Below, piece by piece: positions 24,778 through 35,007 of a stretch of DNA of 64,000 nucleotides. Made by a program: the position numbers and the translations under genes. The stretch lies in assembly GCA_900320905.1 (NCBI GenBank), contig ONTZ01000006.1:1-64000 (forward strand), written 5' to 3'. The DNA is from an uncultured Prevotella sp. (GTDB lineage Bacteria > Bacteroidota > Bacteroidia > Bacteroidales > Bacteroidaceae). Each line of letters opens with the position of its first letter. Position 1 is the stretch's first letter. The notes under the pieces were generated by a model that was given only the letters and a program-made list of their open reading frames with translations, had not been told where the DNA came from and made no database searches.

Positions 24778-27700
24778 ATGAAGAAACTGATAACTTTGTG
24801 TCTGTTTGCCGTTAGCCTCAGTGTAATGGCCCAGACTTCTATGATTCCCGATATGAAGTTCCGTCGTCTGGATACGCCCGATGGACTGTCGAGTTCACAA
24901 ATAAACAATATATTCAAAGACTCGCGTGGGTATGTGTGGATAAGCACGCCGTATGGTCTGAACCGCTATGACGGCTATCGCGTCAAGACATTCTATTCGA
25001 ACCAGCGCGATACCACCACGATGCGTGATAACTATTGTGACCGAATCTACGAGGATCACGACGGAAGGTTGTGGATGAGACAAGGCATGGGCTATTGTGT
25101 ATATGACCCTGTGACGGAGTCCTTTGAGCGCAATGCCGCCAGGGAACTCGCCAAGATGGGGCTGGATTGTGGCGTGGAGTGGTTGTATATCGACTCGAAG
25201 AAACGTCTTTGGGTGAAGGACTATGAGAATGCTATCTATTGCTACCATCCAGAGGCCAAGGGCGACAAGAAGGTCGTGAAGATAAAGATCGGCTATGGGC
25301 AGAATGAGTTCAGTCCCAACTATGGCATTTCCACAGTGGCTGATTACGGCGACAAATTACTGGTGGTCACCAACAATGGTGAACTTGTGTGCCTGAATGG
25401 TGATAAAGGTGAGGTAGAGTGGGTGGACAATTGGATGTATGAAGCGAGTGGAATCGATAGTCAGGAGTACCGGCTCTACGTCGACAAAGACATGAATATA
25501 TGGTGTAACGTGCTGTCTTTTGTGTATATCCATGAGAATAAGACCAAGAAATGGTATACGATGTTAGACTATTTGGCCATGAAAGGTGTTGAAGGCGTAC
25601 CTGCGGGGCTGCAAGTATGGAACCTCCTCGTCGATAATAACGACTATCTCTGGCTGGGATGTGACCATGACGGACTCGTGGTGGTCGACATGAAGAACAA
25701 ACAATGGAAGCAGTTCCTGAACAACAAGCACGACGAGACATCGCTCAGTGATAATACGTTGCGTATCCTCTATTTAGATAATAGGAACACGGTTTGGATT
25801 GGATCCTATAAAAACGGTGTCAACCAGTATATCCCTGGTGTTTCTAGTTTGAAGAGCATCGAACTTGGTGATATTACCACCACCTGCGAGGACAAGTACG
25901 GCAACTATTGGTTGGGTACCAACGATGTGGGTATCCTCGTCTATAACCCCAAGACCAACGAGGTGGTGAACCACTTTACGAAAGATAACAGCGGACTGGT
26001 CAATAATATCATCGTAGGCTCTTGGCCTGCACACGACGGCACCATCTGGTTTGGTTCGTACAACGGCGGCCTGTCGCATGCCATCCTTTCTGCCTCAGAC
26101 CATACTCAGGCCACAATCGTCAATATTCAGGCAACAGGAAAGCCTGGTGATTTGGCTAACAATAGTGTGTGGGCCCTGAATGAAGACAAATGGGGACGTC
26201 TCTGGTTCAGTACCTTGGGTGGTGGCTTGCAGATGCTTGACCCCAAGACCAAGAAATTCATCACTTGGGACTCGAAGAATACCGTTCTTCCTGGCGACTA
26301 CCTGAACTCCCTGAGTTGGAACAAGAAAGGTTGGCTGATGGTGGGCTCCGCCTATTACTATTCGCTGGTGAACCCTGTGACGCGTAAACTCATCAACCAG
26401 GTGATTCCTGAGAATCCAGAAGTGCCTGTGACTCCAGGCTCGACAACATATGTCATTGAGGACAGTCGTGGTCTGATCTGGCACGGTTCCAACGTGGGTA
26501 TTATCGTCTACGACCAGAAGACCAAGTTCCAGACACTCCTCGACATGACAGACGGTCTGTTGGGATCCAGTGTCAACTCCTTGTTAGAGGACAAGAAACA
26601 TAATATCTGGGCTGTGACGGATCACGGTGTCTCGCGAATAGTCCCACAGCAGCAGGAGAATGGCGAGTGGCAATTCTCTATCCGCAGTTATAGCAGTGCC
26701 GATGGCTTGCAGAAGGCCACCTATAATCAGCGTAGTATGTGGCTGACTCGCGATGGTAAGGTGCTTATTGGCGGACAGGGCGGACTTGATATCATCGATC
26801 CGTCCCTGTTGGTGGATAAGAAGAGCGATGAGCGTCCAGTGTTCAGTGGTCTCCAGATATTTGATCAGGACGTGGAAGTGGGTCGTGAGTTTAAGGGGCG
26901 CGTCATCCTCGATGAGGCACTTGACGTGTGCCGTGAGATTACCTTAAAGCACAATGACCAGTTTACGATTCAGTTGTCTACCAATAAGGTGGTTGTGAAT
27001 AACCGAAAGCGGTTTGCCTATAAATTGGAGGGCTTCAACGAGAACTGGGTAAAGACATCGCCACAGAACCCGAATATCACCTACAACTCGTTGCGTGCCG
27101 GTTCCTATACGCTTTATGTGAGAATCCTTAATGGTGATGGTACGTTGGGCGAGGAGGAAAGCCAGTTGGAGATAACCATCCTTCCACCACTTTATCGGAC
27201 ACGCTGGATGATTCTGCTTTATATGCTGATCATTGCTGGCGGTGCATGGCTGTTTGTGAAGTGGTATCTGAAGAAACAGAAAGAGAAAGCCGACATGGAA
27301 CAACTCCAGAGGGAGCAGGACAAGCATCAGTGGATGAGTGAGATGCGTGCCCAGATGATGAGAGAGAATCAGCAATTCCAGAAGGCTAAGGCTGAAGAGG
27401 AGTTCATAGAGGTAATCCATGAGTCGGAGGCCGTTGATGACCGAGGGGAGAAGAGAGCCACGATGCCGAAGTTGGAGGTTCATCGCAGCGAGGGCGATAT
27501 CGTGGCCTTCTTGAAGGATCTCTGCGATAACTACAAGCCGTTGGAAGACAAGAAACTGAAACTCACCTTCGGCTCGCCGCAAGACTCCATTCTTATGGCT
27601 TTCGACAAGGCGCAGATCCGTAGGGCCTTTGAGATATTGATGAAGAATTCAGTGAAGTTCGGACCGCCTCTCTGTAAGGTTCAGGTGACTGTTCTGAAAC

Positions 27701-27957
27701 CCTCAGTCGACCGTGTGGCAATCCTGATGGCAGATAATGGTGTTGGCATTCCCGAGGAACATAAGGTACACGTGTTCGAGCCTTTCCTCGGTGATGAATC
27801 CGAGAATCTCGGACTTGACAAAGTAAAGCAAATTGTGGATGCCCATCACGGTACGATAAAGGCCGATGACAATCCTGGCGGCGGAACAGTGTTCACCATC
27901 TCCTTGCCAATAGAGAATTCTGATATTGAGGAGGCTGTGATTATTGAAGACAAATAA
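24778..27957 (+). CDS. Propeller sensor with histidine-kinase-like ATPase domain only
   Basis: A 1059-aa paralogue of the previous gene. Signal peptide (1-19), propellers, Y_Y_Y domain, a membrane segment (about 815-835), a coiled coil (KKQKEKADMEQLQREQDKHQ) and a C-terminal HATPase_c domain with N-box LMKNSVKF, G1 ADNGVGIP and G2 GGGTVFTI. No H-box (usually NISHE) can be found between membrane and ATPase, and there is no receiver or AraC domain. The start at 24778 replaces an upstream Met inside the promoter leader. It heads the operon encoding GH31, GH2 and GH31 enzymes and probably senses their substrate. Confidence 0.85.
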   Translation: MKKLITLCLFAVSLSVMAQTSMIPDMKFRRLDTPDGLSSSQINNIFKDSRGYVWISTPYGLNRYDGYRVKTFYSNQRDTTTMRDNYCDRIYEDHDGRLWMRQGMGYCVYDPVTESFERNAARELAKMGLDCGVEWLYIDSKKRLWVKDYENAIYCYHPEAKGDKKVVKIKIGYGQNEFSPNYGISTVADYGDKLLVVTNNGELVCLNGDKGEVEWVDNWMYEASGIDSQEYRLYVDKDMNIWCNVLSFVYIHENKTKKWYTMLDYLAMKGVEGVPAGLQVWNLLVDNNDYLWLGCDHDGLVVVDMKNKQWKQFLNNKHDETSLSDNTLRILYLDNRNTVWIGSYKNGVNQYIPGVSSLKSIELGDITTTCEDKYGNYWLGTNDVGILVYNPKTNEVVNHFTKDNSGLVNNIIVGSWPAHDGTIWFGSYNGGLSHAILSASDHTQATIVNIQATGKPGDLANNSVWALNEDKWGRLWFSTLGGGLQMLDPKTKKFITWDSKNTVLPGDYLNSLSWNKKGWLMVGSAYYYSLVNPVTRKLINQVIPENPEVPVTPGSTTYVIEDSRGLIWHGSNVGIIVYDQKTKFQTLLDMTDGLLGSSVNSLLEDKKHNIWAVTDHGVSRIVPQQQENGEWQFSIRSYSSADGLQKATYNQRSMWLTRDGKVLIGGQGGLDIIDPSLLVDKKSDERPVFSGLQIFDQDVEVGREFKGRVILDEALDVCREITLKHNDQFTIQLSTNKVVVNNRKRFAYKLEGFNENWVKTSPQNPNITYNSLRAGSYTLYVRILNGDGTLGEEESQLEITILPPLYRTRWMILLYMLIIAGGAWLFVKWYLKKQKEKADMEQLQREQDKHQWMSEMRAQMMRENQQFQKAKAEEEFIEVIHESEAVDDRGEKRATMPKLEVHRSEGDIVAFLKDLCDNYKPLEDKKLKLTFGSPQDSILMAFDKAQIRRAFEILMKNSVKFGPPLCKVQVTVLKPSVDRVAILMADNGVGIPEEHKVHVFEPFLGDESENLGLDKVKQIVDAHHGTIKADDNPGGGTVFTISLPIENSDIEEAVIIEDK

Positions 27958-27980
27958 GATTGACTAAAACATAAGAAAAA

Positions 27981-30900
27981 ATGAAAAAACTACTATGTAT
28001 GGTGTCTGCCTTACTGCTGACGGGAATCTCTTTCGCAGCAGAGGTGCAGACCAATGGGAACACGGTGACCATCCGTCCTGACGAAGGTCAGGCTAAAGTA
28101 ATCCGTCTGGAAGTGATGAACAATAACATTATCCGTGTGCGAGCCACCTCGAAGGATGCACTTCCCGAAAAACCTGTCTCGTTGATGATCGTGCCGCAAG
28201 TGGCACCTGCAAAAGGCTCGTTCTCTGTGAATGAGGAGGGTGACAAGGTGGTGGTAAAGGCAGAGAACGTGAAAGCGGTCGTGTCGAAAGCCACAGGCGA
28301 AGTGATATTCTATGATGCAGAAGGCAAAGTATTGCTGAAAGAGGCCAAGGATGGTAAACAGTTCTGGGACTTCACGGTGCCTGAGCGCGAGTTGGGTATG
28401 AAGACGGGTTTCACCGTACCTGAGGATGCCAAGCACGGGCTGACTTGGCAGATGAAGTTTGATAGTCCTGAAGATGAGGCTTTCTACGGACTGGGCCAGC
28501 ATCAGAGCGAGGAGTTTAATATGAAGGGCAAGAACGAGGATCTGTTCCAGTACAATACAAAGGTAAGTATTCCATTTGTGCTCTCTAATAAGAACTATGG
28601 TATACTCTGGGACTCTTACAGTTACTGTCGTTTTGGAAATCCCAATGACTATCTACAATTGAACCGCGCTTTCCGTCTCTATGACAAACAGGGTAACAAG
28701 GGACACCTCACAGGTACATACATTGATCGTACAGGCAGGAAACTGGTGCGTGATGAAGATTCCATATATTATGAATATGGTACACCTGCGAAGTCGGAGA
28801 TAGCGTTGAAAACCGATAATGGGGGTATCAAGAATTTCCCCAAAGGCTTCCAGTTGGCAGGTGCCAATGTGCTCTACGAGGGCTTCATTGAACCTAAATG
28901 CTGTGATGGAGGTCGTTGTGACTGTAAAGGCAACTGCCAGTGTAAGGGCCTGAAAGAATTGTATCAGTTTATTCTCTATTATAGCGGTTACATCAAGGTT
29001 TATATCGATGGCAAGGAAGTGGTGCCAGAGCGTTGGCGCACATCCTGGAACCCCAATGCCTATAAGTTTGAGGTGACGATGGAGAAGAAGAAGCGTGTCC
29101 AACTGCGTATCGAGTGGCAGCCAGATGGTGGTGAGGCCTATTGTGGTCTGCGTGTGGCTGAGCCCCGTAGCGATGAGGAGCGTGGCAAACTCTCCGTGTG
29201 GAGTGAGATGGCAAAGGATATGGACTATTACTTTATTGCCGGCGAGAATCTTGACCAAGTAATCTCTGGCTATCGCACCTTGACGGGTAAGGCCAGCCTT
29301 TATCCCAAATGGGTGCTGGGCTTCTGGCAGAGCCGTGAGCGCTACAAGACACAAGACGAGATTGAAGGTACACTCGCAGAGTTCCGTAAGCGCCATATCC
29401 CCATCGATAATATCGTACAGGACTGGAACTACTGGCCCGAGGACCAGTGGGGCAGTCATCAGTTTGAGGCTTCTCGCTATCCCAATCCCCAGCAGATGCT
29501 CGACAATGTGCATCAGATGCATGGACGCTTTATGATCTCCGTATGGCCTAAGTTCTATTGCAACACAGACAACTACAAGGAACTCGATGCCAAGGGATGG
29601 ATGTATATCCAGTCGCCTACGGATGATATTCACGACTGGGTGGGGCCTGGTTACACAAATGGCTTCTACGATGCCTACGATGCCGGCGCAAGAAAGATGT
29701 TCTGGCGGCAGATGGACGAGAACCTGTATACCGGATTGTCCGGACAACCAGGCAAATCCGGCTCTCAGAGTTATGTTGATGCTTGGTGGATGGATGCCTC
29801 AGAACCGAATGTGCGCGACTGTACGCCGATGTGGTATCGCAAAGCCCTCAGTGGTCCTACCGCTTTAGGAACCTCTACTGAATACTTCAACGCATACTCT
29901 ACAGTCAATGCTGATGCCATCTATAATGGTCAGCGTTCAGTTTGGAAGGGGAAGACCAATGAGCCTCGAGTGTTCCTGTTGACTCGCAGTGGATTTGCTG
30001 GGGAGCAGCGTTTCTCCACCGCTACGTGGAGTGGTGATATCGGAACCCGTTGGGAGGATATGCGTGCCCAGATGACGGCAGGACTCAACTACTCGATTTC
30101 TGGTATCCCCTTCTGGGGTATGGACCAGGGCGGTTTCTGTGTGGAGAACCGCTATGTGGCAGCCCAGCAATTATTCGACCGCACAGGTCAGGAGAACGAA
30201 GACCTGAAAGAGTGGCGTGAGTTGCAGACACGTTGGAACCAGTTTGGTGCCTTCATTCCCCTTTTCCGCAGTCATGGTCAGTGGCCGTTGCGTGAGATTT
30301 GGAATATTGCTCCTGATGAGCATCCTGCTTATAAGTCTTTCGTCTATTATGACAAGTTGCGCTATCGCCTGATGCCTTACCTCTATTCGATGGCAGGTTG
30401 GGCTCATTTCAGGGACTATACCCTGATGCGTGCCTTGGTGATGGACTTTAACGGTGACAAGGAAGTAGAGAATATCGGCAACCAGTGGATGTTCGGTCCT
30501 GCCCTGATGGCATGTCCTGTTGGTTATTACAAGGCTCGTAATCGTAGCGTCTATTTTCCAGAAAAGTGTGGTTGGTATAACCTCTATACCAATGAGTACA
30601 TCCAGGGAGGTCAGCGCCTCGTTGTCGATGCACCATACGAACAGATTCCCGTCTTTGTCCGTGAGGGAGCCATTATCCCATTCGGTCCTGATATGGAGTG
30701 GAGCGATGAGAAACCAGCGGAACTCATCAACCTCTATATCTATGCTGGTCAGGATGGTGCCTTCCAACTTTACGAGGATGAAGGTACAAACTACAACTAC
30801 GAGAAGGGCAAGTATGCCACCATCGATATTACTTACGATGATGCCTCGAAGACGGTATCTTTTGGCGCTCGCAAGGGCCAGTTCCCTGGCATGTTGAAAA

Positions 30901-31016
30901 ACCGTCGCTTCAATGTCGTCCTCGTCACGAAGGATGCGCCGAAGCCCTTGAACCTCGAGAATCCTGAGGGCGTGATGGTGAACTACAATGGCAAGGCCGT
31001 CACCTGTAATCTGTAA
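27981..31016 (+). CDS. Secreted GH31 alpha-xylosidase with PA14 insert
   Basis: A 1011-aa enzyme with signal peptide (cleavage near FAA-EVQ). The GH31 catalytic domain has nucleophile Asp605 in WWMDASEPN and acid/base Asp686 in SGDIGTRW. A PA14-like module (about 290-405) sits inside the N-terminal half, as in xyloglucan-active alpha-xylosidases such as CjXyl31A. It should remove alpha-xylose from the non-reducing end of xyloglucan oligosaccharides. Residues ~306-323 contain six closely spaced Cys (CCDGGRCDCKGNCQC), unusual for a PA14 loop. It lies 23 bases after the sensor gene. Confidence 0.88.
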   Translation: MKKLLCMVSALLLTGISFAAEVQTNGNTVTIRPDEGQAKVIRLEVMNNNIIRVRATSKDALPEKPVSLMIVPQVAPAKGSFSVNEEGDKVVVKAENVKAVVSKATGEVIFYDAEGKVLLKEAKDGKQFWDFTVPERELGMKTGFTVPEDAKHGLTWQMKFDSPEDEAFYGLGQHQSEEFNMKGKNEDLFQYNTKVSIPFVLSNKNYGILWDSYSYCRFGNPNDYLQLNRAFRLYDKQGNKGHLTGTYIDRTGRKLVRDEDSIYYEYGTPAKSEIALKTDNGGIKNFPKGFQLAGANVLYEGFIEPKCCDGGRCDCKGNCQCKGLKELYQFILYYSGYIKVYIDGKEVVPERWRTSWNPNAYKFEVTMEKKKRVQLRIEWQPDGGEAYCGLRVAEPRSDEERGKLSVWSEMAKDMDYYFIAGENLDQVISGYRTLTGKASLYPKWVLGFWQSRERYKTQDEIEGTLAEFRKRHIPIDNIVQDWNYWPEDQWGSHQFEASRYPNPQQMLDNVHQMHGRFMISVWPKFYCNTDNYKELDAKGWMYIQSPTDDIHDWVGPGYTNGFYDAYDAGARKMFWRQMDENLYTGLSGQPGKSGSQSYVDAWWMDASEPNVRDCTPMWYRKALSGPTALGTSTEYFNAYSTVNADAIYNGQRSVWKGKTNEPRVFLLTRSGFAGEQRFSTATWSGDIGTRWEDMRAQMTAGLNYSISGIPFWGMDQGGFCVENRYVAAQQLFDRTGQENEDLKEWRELQTRWNQFGAFIPLFRSHGQWPLREIWNIAPDEHPAYKSFVYYDKLRYRLMPYLYSMAGWAHFRDYTLMRALVMDFNGDKEVENIGNQWMFGPALMACPVGYYKARNRSVYFPEKCGWYNLYTNEYIQGGQRLVVDAPYEQIPVFVREGAIIPFGPDMEWSDEKPAELINLYIYAGQDGAFQLYEDEGTNYNYEKGKYATIDITYDDASKTVSFGARKGQFPGMLKNRRFNVVLVTKDAPKPLNLENPEGVMVNYNGKAVTCNL

Positions 31017-31039
31017 ACAATAAAAAACGAAATAGAAAT

Positions 31040-32536
31040 ATGAAAAAGGTATTAATCTTGATTTTGAGTGTGCTCTTCTGCTGCGGCACTATTGTGGCCC
31101 AGGAGAAGAGTGATTTGCAAAAACGTGCGGAAGCCGTAGACCCCAGTAAGAACATCGCCTCGGCCCGTTCCTTGTTTATCCATGCTTTCAACGACTATTA
31201 TAACAAAGGTCAGATCCATCAGGGCGTGGAGTGTGCCGTCAAGGCAGCGGGTCTCTATTACAAGGAGAATTACTGGAAGGAAGCCTTCGACTTGTTACGC
31301 CGTGCTGATGAAACCGTCAACGCAGGGAAACAGTCGGCTGCTGAGAAGGCAGCATCGCACTATCTGGTCACCAAGGAGCGTGTGCAGATGTATATCAAAC
31401 TGCGGAAGAGTGAAAGTGCCAAAGATCAGTTGAACACCTTGGAGGCTTTGGCAAATCAGGCCAACGATGAGAACATCAAGAATGACTTGCTCTATACGAA
31501 GGCTATCTACTATTACACCTTCGGGATGAATGCCCAAGGTAATGCCGTCTTTAAGGAGATGGCCGATAAGTTGACGGCTACGAAGAACTATGACAAGGTA
31601 GATGAGGTCTACCAGACACTGATTGCCAACGGTAGAAAGAGCAACAATGCCAATCTGGTGGCTCAGTCGTATAGCAACTATATCGCCTGGAAGGATTCTA
31701 CGGATGCAATGAAGCATGCTGACGAGATCAGTGCACTGAAGAAACAGATTGCTGACAATGAAGCCTCCATTTCAGAGAAGGACAGTTCGTTGACAACCCG
31801 TCAGGTGATTATCATCGGACTGTGTATCCTGGCTGCTGCACTGGCTGCTGCGCTGGTTGTTGGCGGTATTGTGCTACTGCGCTTTATCTTCCTGACCCGT
31901 AAGCAGAAGAAAGTCATCAAACTGGCTAACGAGAGCAATGCCTTGAAGGCTAAGTTTATCAGCAATATCTCTGCCCAGTTGGAGCCGACGCTGCAGAAAC
32001 TCGACAGTCGTGTGCCGGAGGTCAAGGCCTTGTTGGACTTCTCCAGTCATGTGCAGATGCTGTCGGAGTTGGAGAATGCCACTTATGATTCTGCCGAATT
32101 GGAAGACACACCGATACATCCGTTCTGTGAGGGACTGATGGATCAGATACGCGATAAGGTAAAGAATGATGTCACGCTGACGGTGAATGCCCAGAAGATG
32201 AGTGCGAAGATACATAAGGAATACGTCTCACACATCCTGCTGCATCTGTTGAACAACGCGGCAGAGTATACGCCGGAGGGTGGCACCATCTGTCTGGAAT
32301 TCAAGAAGCGTGGTCCGCATACACACCAGTTCCTGGTGTCCGACACTGGCGCTGGCATTCCAGAAGAAAAGCGTGAGGATGTGTTCAAGCCCTTCCTTGA
32401 AATCCACGACCTCACCGCCGGCGACGGACTCGGATTGCCTATCTGTAAGCAGATGGCCTTGAAGATGAACGGCGATCTTGACATTGATCCACAGTTTACC
32501 AGAGGAACTCGTTTTATACTTGATTTACATGTGTGA
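31040..32536 (+). CDS. Degenerate membrane histidine kinase with TPR-like sensor
   Basis: A 498-aa protein: signal peptide (1-20), helical TPR-like periplasmic region (about 25-235), coiled coil, membrane segment (about 255-280), dimerisation helix and HATPase_c domain (LLNNAAEY, SDTGAGIPEE, GDGLGLPI). At the H-box the expected NISHE reads NISAQ: the phospho-acceptor His is Ala312. It therefore cannot autophosphorylate in the usual way, though its ATP lid looks intact. With two His-less propeller sensors beside it, it may form a non-canonical signalling complex. Confidence 0.82.
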   Translation: MKKVLILILSVLFCCGTIVAQEKSDLQKRAEAVDPSKNIASARSLFIHAFNDYYNKGQIHQGVECAVKAAGLYYKENYWKEAFDLLRRADETVNAGKQSAAEKAASHYLVTKERVQMYIKLRKSESAKDQLNTLEALANQANDENIKNDLLYTKAIYYYTFGMNAQGNAVFKEMADKLTATKNYDKVDEVYQTLIANGRKSNNANLVAQSYSNYIAWKDSTDAMKHADEISALKKQIADNEASISEKDSSLTTRQVIIIGLCILAAALAAALVVGGIVLLRFIFLTRKQKKVIKLANESNALKAKFISNISAQLEPTLQKLDSRVPEVKALLDFSSHVQMLSELENATYDSAELEDTPIHPFCEGLMDQIRDKVKNDVTLTVNAQKMSAKIHKEYVSHILLHLLNNAAEYTPEGGTICLEFKKRGPHTHQFLVSDTGAGIPEEKREDVFKPFLEIHDLTAGDGLGLPICKQMALKMNGDLDIDPQFTRGTRFILDLHV

Positions 32537-32539
32537 TGT

Positions 32540-34987
32540 ATGAGAAACAGGTTGATACTTTTAGCCGTTGCGGTCATGACGATACTGACTGCACAGGCGA
32601 GAGACAGACAGTGCTTTGACAAGGACTGGCGTTTTAACTTAGGCGACTCGGCCATTATGGCCAGGGCGGATTTCGATGACAGCAGTTGGCGCCGTCTCGA
32701 TGTGCCTCACGACTGGGCCATCGAAGGTGACTTCTATGTGGGTAATCCCAGTGGGGCAGGCGGTGGTGCCTTGCCTGGTGGTATCGGTTGGTACCGCAAG
32801 CACTTTGAAGTGAAAAGTGAGGAAGTGAAAAGTGAAAAGTTCTTCTTGGAGTTCGACGGCGTCTATATGAATTCCACGGTCTATGTGAATGGCCAGAAAG
32901 TGGGTTACCGACCCTACGGTTATTCGAGTTTCGAGTACGATATCACACCGTATGTCCGAGAGGGCGAGAACGTGGTGGCAGTACGGGTGGACAACTCCGA
33001 CCAACCTAACTCCCGCTGGTACAGTGGCTGCGGTATCTATCGCCACGTGTGGTTCACCAAGACCAATCCTGTGCATGTGGCTCACTGGGGTGTTAATGCA
33101 AGTAGCAGTATGGTAAAGGGAAAGGGCCGTCTCGACATTGAGGTTACGCTCGAAGGTCAGGGGACGGTAGAAAACACTTTGTTCGATCCCAATGGTAAAG
33201 TCGTAGGCAAGTCAAAGGGCTTGAAATCTGCCATTACCATCGCCAAGCCCATGCTCTGGTCGTGTGAGACTCCTAATATATATAAGGTACGCACGAATAT
33301 TAAGGTGGGCAATAAGATAGTGGATACCTATGAGACCACTACGGGTTTCCGTTCGTTTAAGTTTGATGCCGCCACAGGTTTCTGGCTCAACGGCAAGAAT
33401 TTTAAACTCAACGGTGTTTGTGAGCACCACGACTTCGGATGTCTGGGAGCAGCCCTGAATGAAGATGCGCTGCACCGTAAACTCTCGAAACTCAAGGCGA
33501 TGGGTGTCAACTCCATCCGTTCCTCGCACAACCCACCAGCACCAGAGTTGCTCAATATGTGCGACACGATGGGGCTGATTGTGATGGACGAGAGTTTCGA
33601 CATGTGGCGCCGCAAGAAGACACAGAACGACTATGCCCGTTTCTTCGACGAGTGGCATGAACGTGATCTCACCGACCTTGTGGTGCGCGACAGGAACCAT
33701 CCTTGTATCCTGATGTGGAGCATCGGTAACGAGGTGCTCGAACAATGGTCGGGAGCAGGGGCCGATGAACTGACCTTAGAACAGGCAAACCTCATCCTGA
33801 ATGCCGCCCATGATGCCTCGACGCTGGCGAAGGACGGCGAACTGAGTCCTAACTCTATCCTGACCATCCACCTCGCTGACATTATCAAGCGCAACGACGG
33901 GGCAGACCGTCCCATCCTCGCAGGCTGTAACGAACCTAGTCCCAACAACCACCTCTTCAAGAGTGGAGCCATCGATATCATCGGTTTCAACTATCACCAC
34001 CAGTGGGTGAAGGATGTGCCGAAGAACTTCCCCGACAAACCTTTCATTTTCTCTGAGAGTGTGTCGGCCCTGCAGACGAGAGGCTACTATAAGATGCCAT
34101 CCGACGTTGTGACATGGGCTCCGCAGGAGTGGTATCTCCCCTATACCGACCCCTCGTATATGTGTTCGGCTTATGACAACATGCATGCCTCATGGAGTTC
34201 GACCCATGAGGAGACCTGGGATGTGGTGAAGCACACGCCCTATGTCGGCGGACAGTATATCTGGACAGGTTGGGACTATATCGGCGAGCCCACGCCCTAT
34301 GGCTTCCCGGCACGCAGTTCATACTTCGGCATCATCGACCTGGCAGGTTTTCCCAAGGACTCCTACTACATGTATCAGAGCGAGTGGACGGAGACACCTG
34401 TGCTGCACCTCTTCCCCCATTGGAACTGGTTGCCGGGTGAGACCATCGACATGTGGTGCTATTATAACCATGCCGACGAGGTGGAACTCTTCATCAACGG
34501 CAAGAGTCAGGGTGTGCGCCGCAAGACCGCAGAGAATCCTGAGGGGCGCTATGACATGCACCAGACGAAGGCTAAGTTGAATAGTGAATATCACGTCGGT
34601 TGGCGTGTTACTTTCGAGCCTGGCGAGGTAAAGGCTGTGGCACGTAAGGACGGTAGGATAGTGGGTGAACAGACCATCAAGACCGCCGGCGTGCCGGAAC
34701 GGATTCGCCTGACAAAGGACTATGTGGGTAAGACCACCACTTTCGTGAATGTCGAGGTGGTGGATAAGGATGGTAACCTCTGTCCGTGGGCCGAAGACCA
34801 GATCTACTTCTCCGTCGATGGCGATGCAAAGATTATAGGTACCGATAACGGTTGCCAGACTTCGATGGAGAACTTCAAGGCTCCGCAGCGCAAGGCTTTC
34901 TTCGGCAAGTGTATGGTGGTGGTGACGGGTAACGGTTCTATTACCGCCAAGTCGCCGACACTCCTGCCGGGTGTAATCGAGTTCTAA
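32540..34987 (+). CDS. GH2 beta-galactosidase, secreted
   Basis: An 815-aa enzyme with signal peptide (1-20). The order is sugar-binding domain (about 25-180), immunoglobulin-like domain, catalytic barrel with acid/base Glu398 in SIGNEV and nucleophile Glu506 in FSESVSA, then a DUF4982-type and a C-terminal Ig-like domain. GH2 members of this kind act on beta-galactosides, here perhaps galactosyl side chains of xyloglucan. The segment EVKSEEVKSEK at about residues 90-100 is encoded by tandem AGTGAAA heptamers (32807-32840) and lies in a surface loop of the first domain. Only 3 bases separate it from the preceding gene. Confidence 0.87.
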   Translation: MRNRLILLAVAVMTILTAQARDRQCFDKDWRFNLGDSAIMARADFDDSSWRRLDVPHDWAIEGDFYVGNPSGAGGGALPGGIGWYRKHFEVKSEEVKSEKFFLEFDGVYMNSTVYVNGQKVGYRPYGYSSFEYDITPYVREGENVVAVRVDNSDQPNSRWYSGCGIYRHVWFTKTNPVHVAHWGVNASSSMVKGKGRLDIEVTLEGQGTVENTLFDPNGKVVGKSKGLKSAITIAKPMLWSCETPNIYKVRTNIKVGNKIVDTYETTTGFRSFKFDAATGFWLNGKNFKLNGVCEHHDFGCLGAALNEDALHRKLSKLKAMGVNSIRSSHNPPAPELLNMCDTMGLIVMDESFDMWRRKKTQNDYARFFDEWHERDLTDLVVRDRNHPCILMWSIGNEVLEQWSGAGADELTLEQANLILNAAHDASTLAKDGELSPNSILTIHLADIIKRNDGADRPILAGCNEPSPNNHLFKSGAIDIIGFNYHHQWVKDVPKNFPDKPFIFSESVSALQTRGYYKMPSDVVTWAPQEWYLPYTDPSYMCSAYDNMHASWSSTHEETWDVVKHTPYVGGQYIWTGWDYIGEPTPYGFPARSSYFGIIDLAGFPKDSYYMYQSEWTETPVLHLFPHWNWLPGETIDMWCYYNHADEVELFINGKSQGVRRKTAENPEGRYDMHQTKAKLNSEYHVGWRVTFEPGEVKAVARKDGRIVGEQTIKTAGVPERIRLTKDYVGKTTTFVNVEVVDKDGNLCPWAEDQIYFSVDGDAKIIGTDNGCQTSMENFKAPQRKAFFGKCMVVVTGNGSITAKSPTLLPGVIEF
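32807..32840. repeat. In-frame heptamer repeat in the GH2 gene
   Basis: Repeats of AGTGAAA/GAAGTGA read as EVKSEEVKSEK. Opposite strand to the repeats in the signal peptides at 35026 and 37952. Confidence 0.75.
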
Positions 34988-35007
34988 AATAAAAAAGGTT
35001 AAGCCGT

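Noticed and set aside
28653..29747. 364-aa open frame antisense to the GH31 alpha-xylosidase
   Set aside because: The plus strand encodes a clear GH31 with catalytic motifs; the antisense frame has no recognisable domain.
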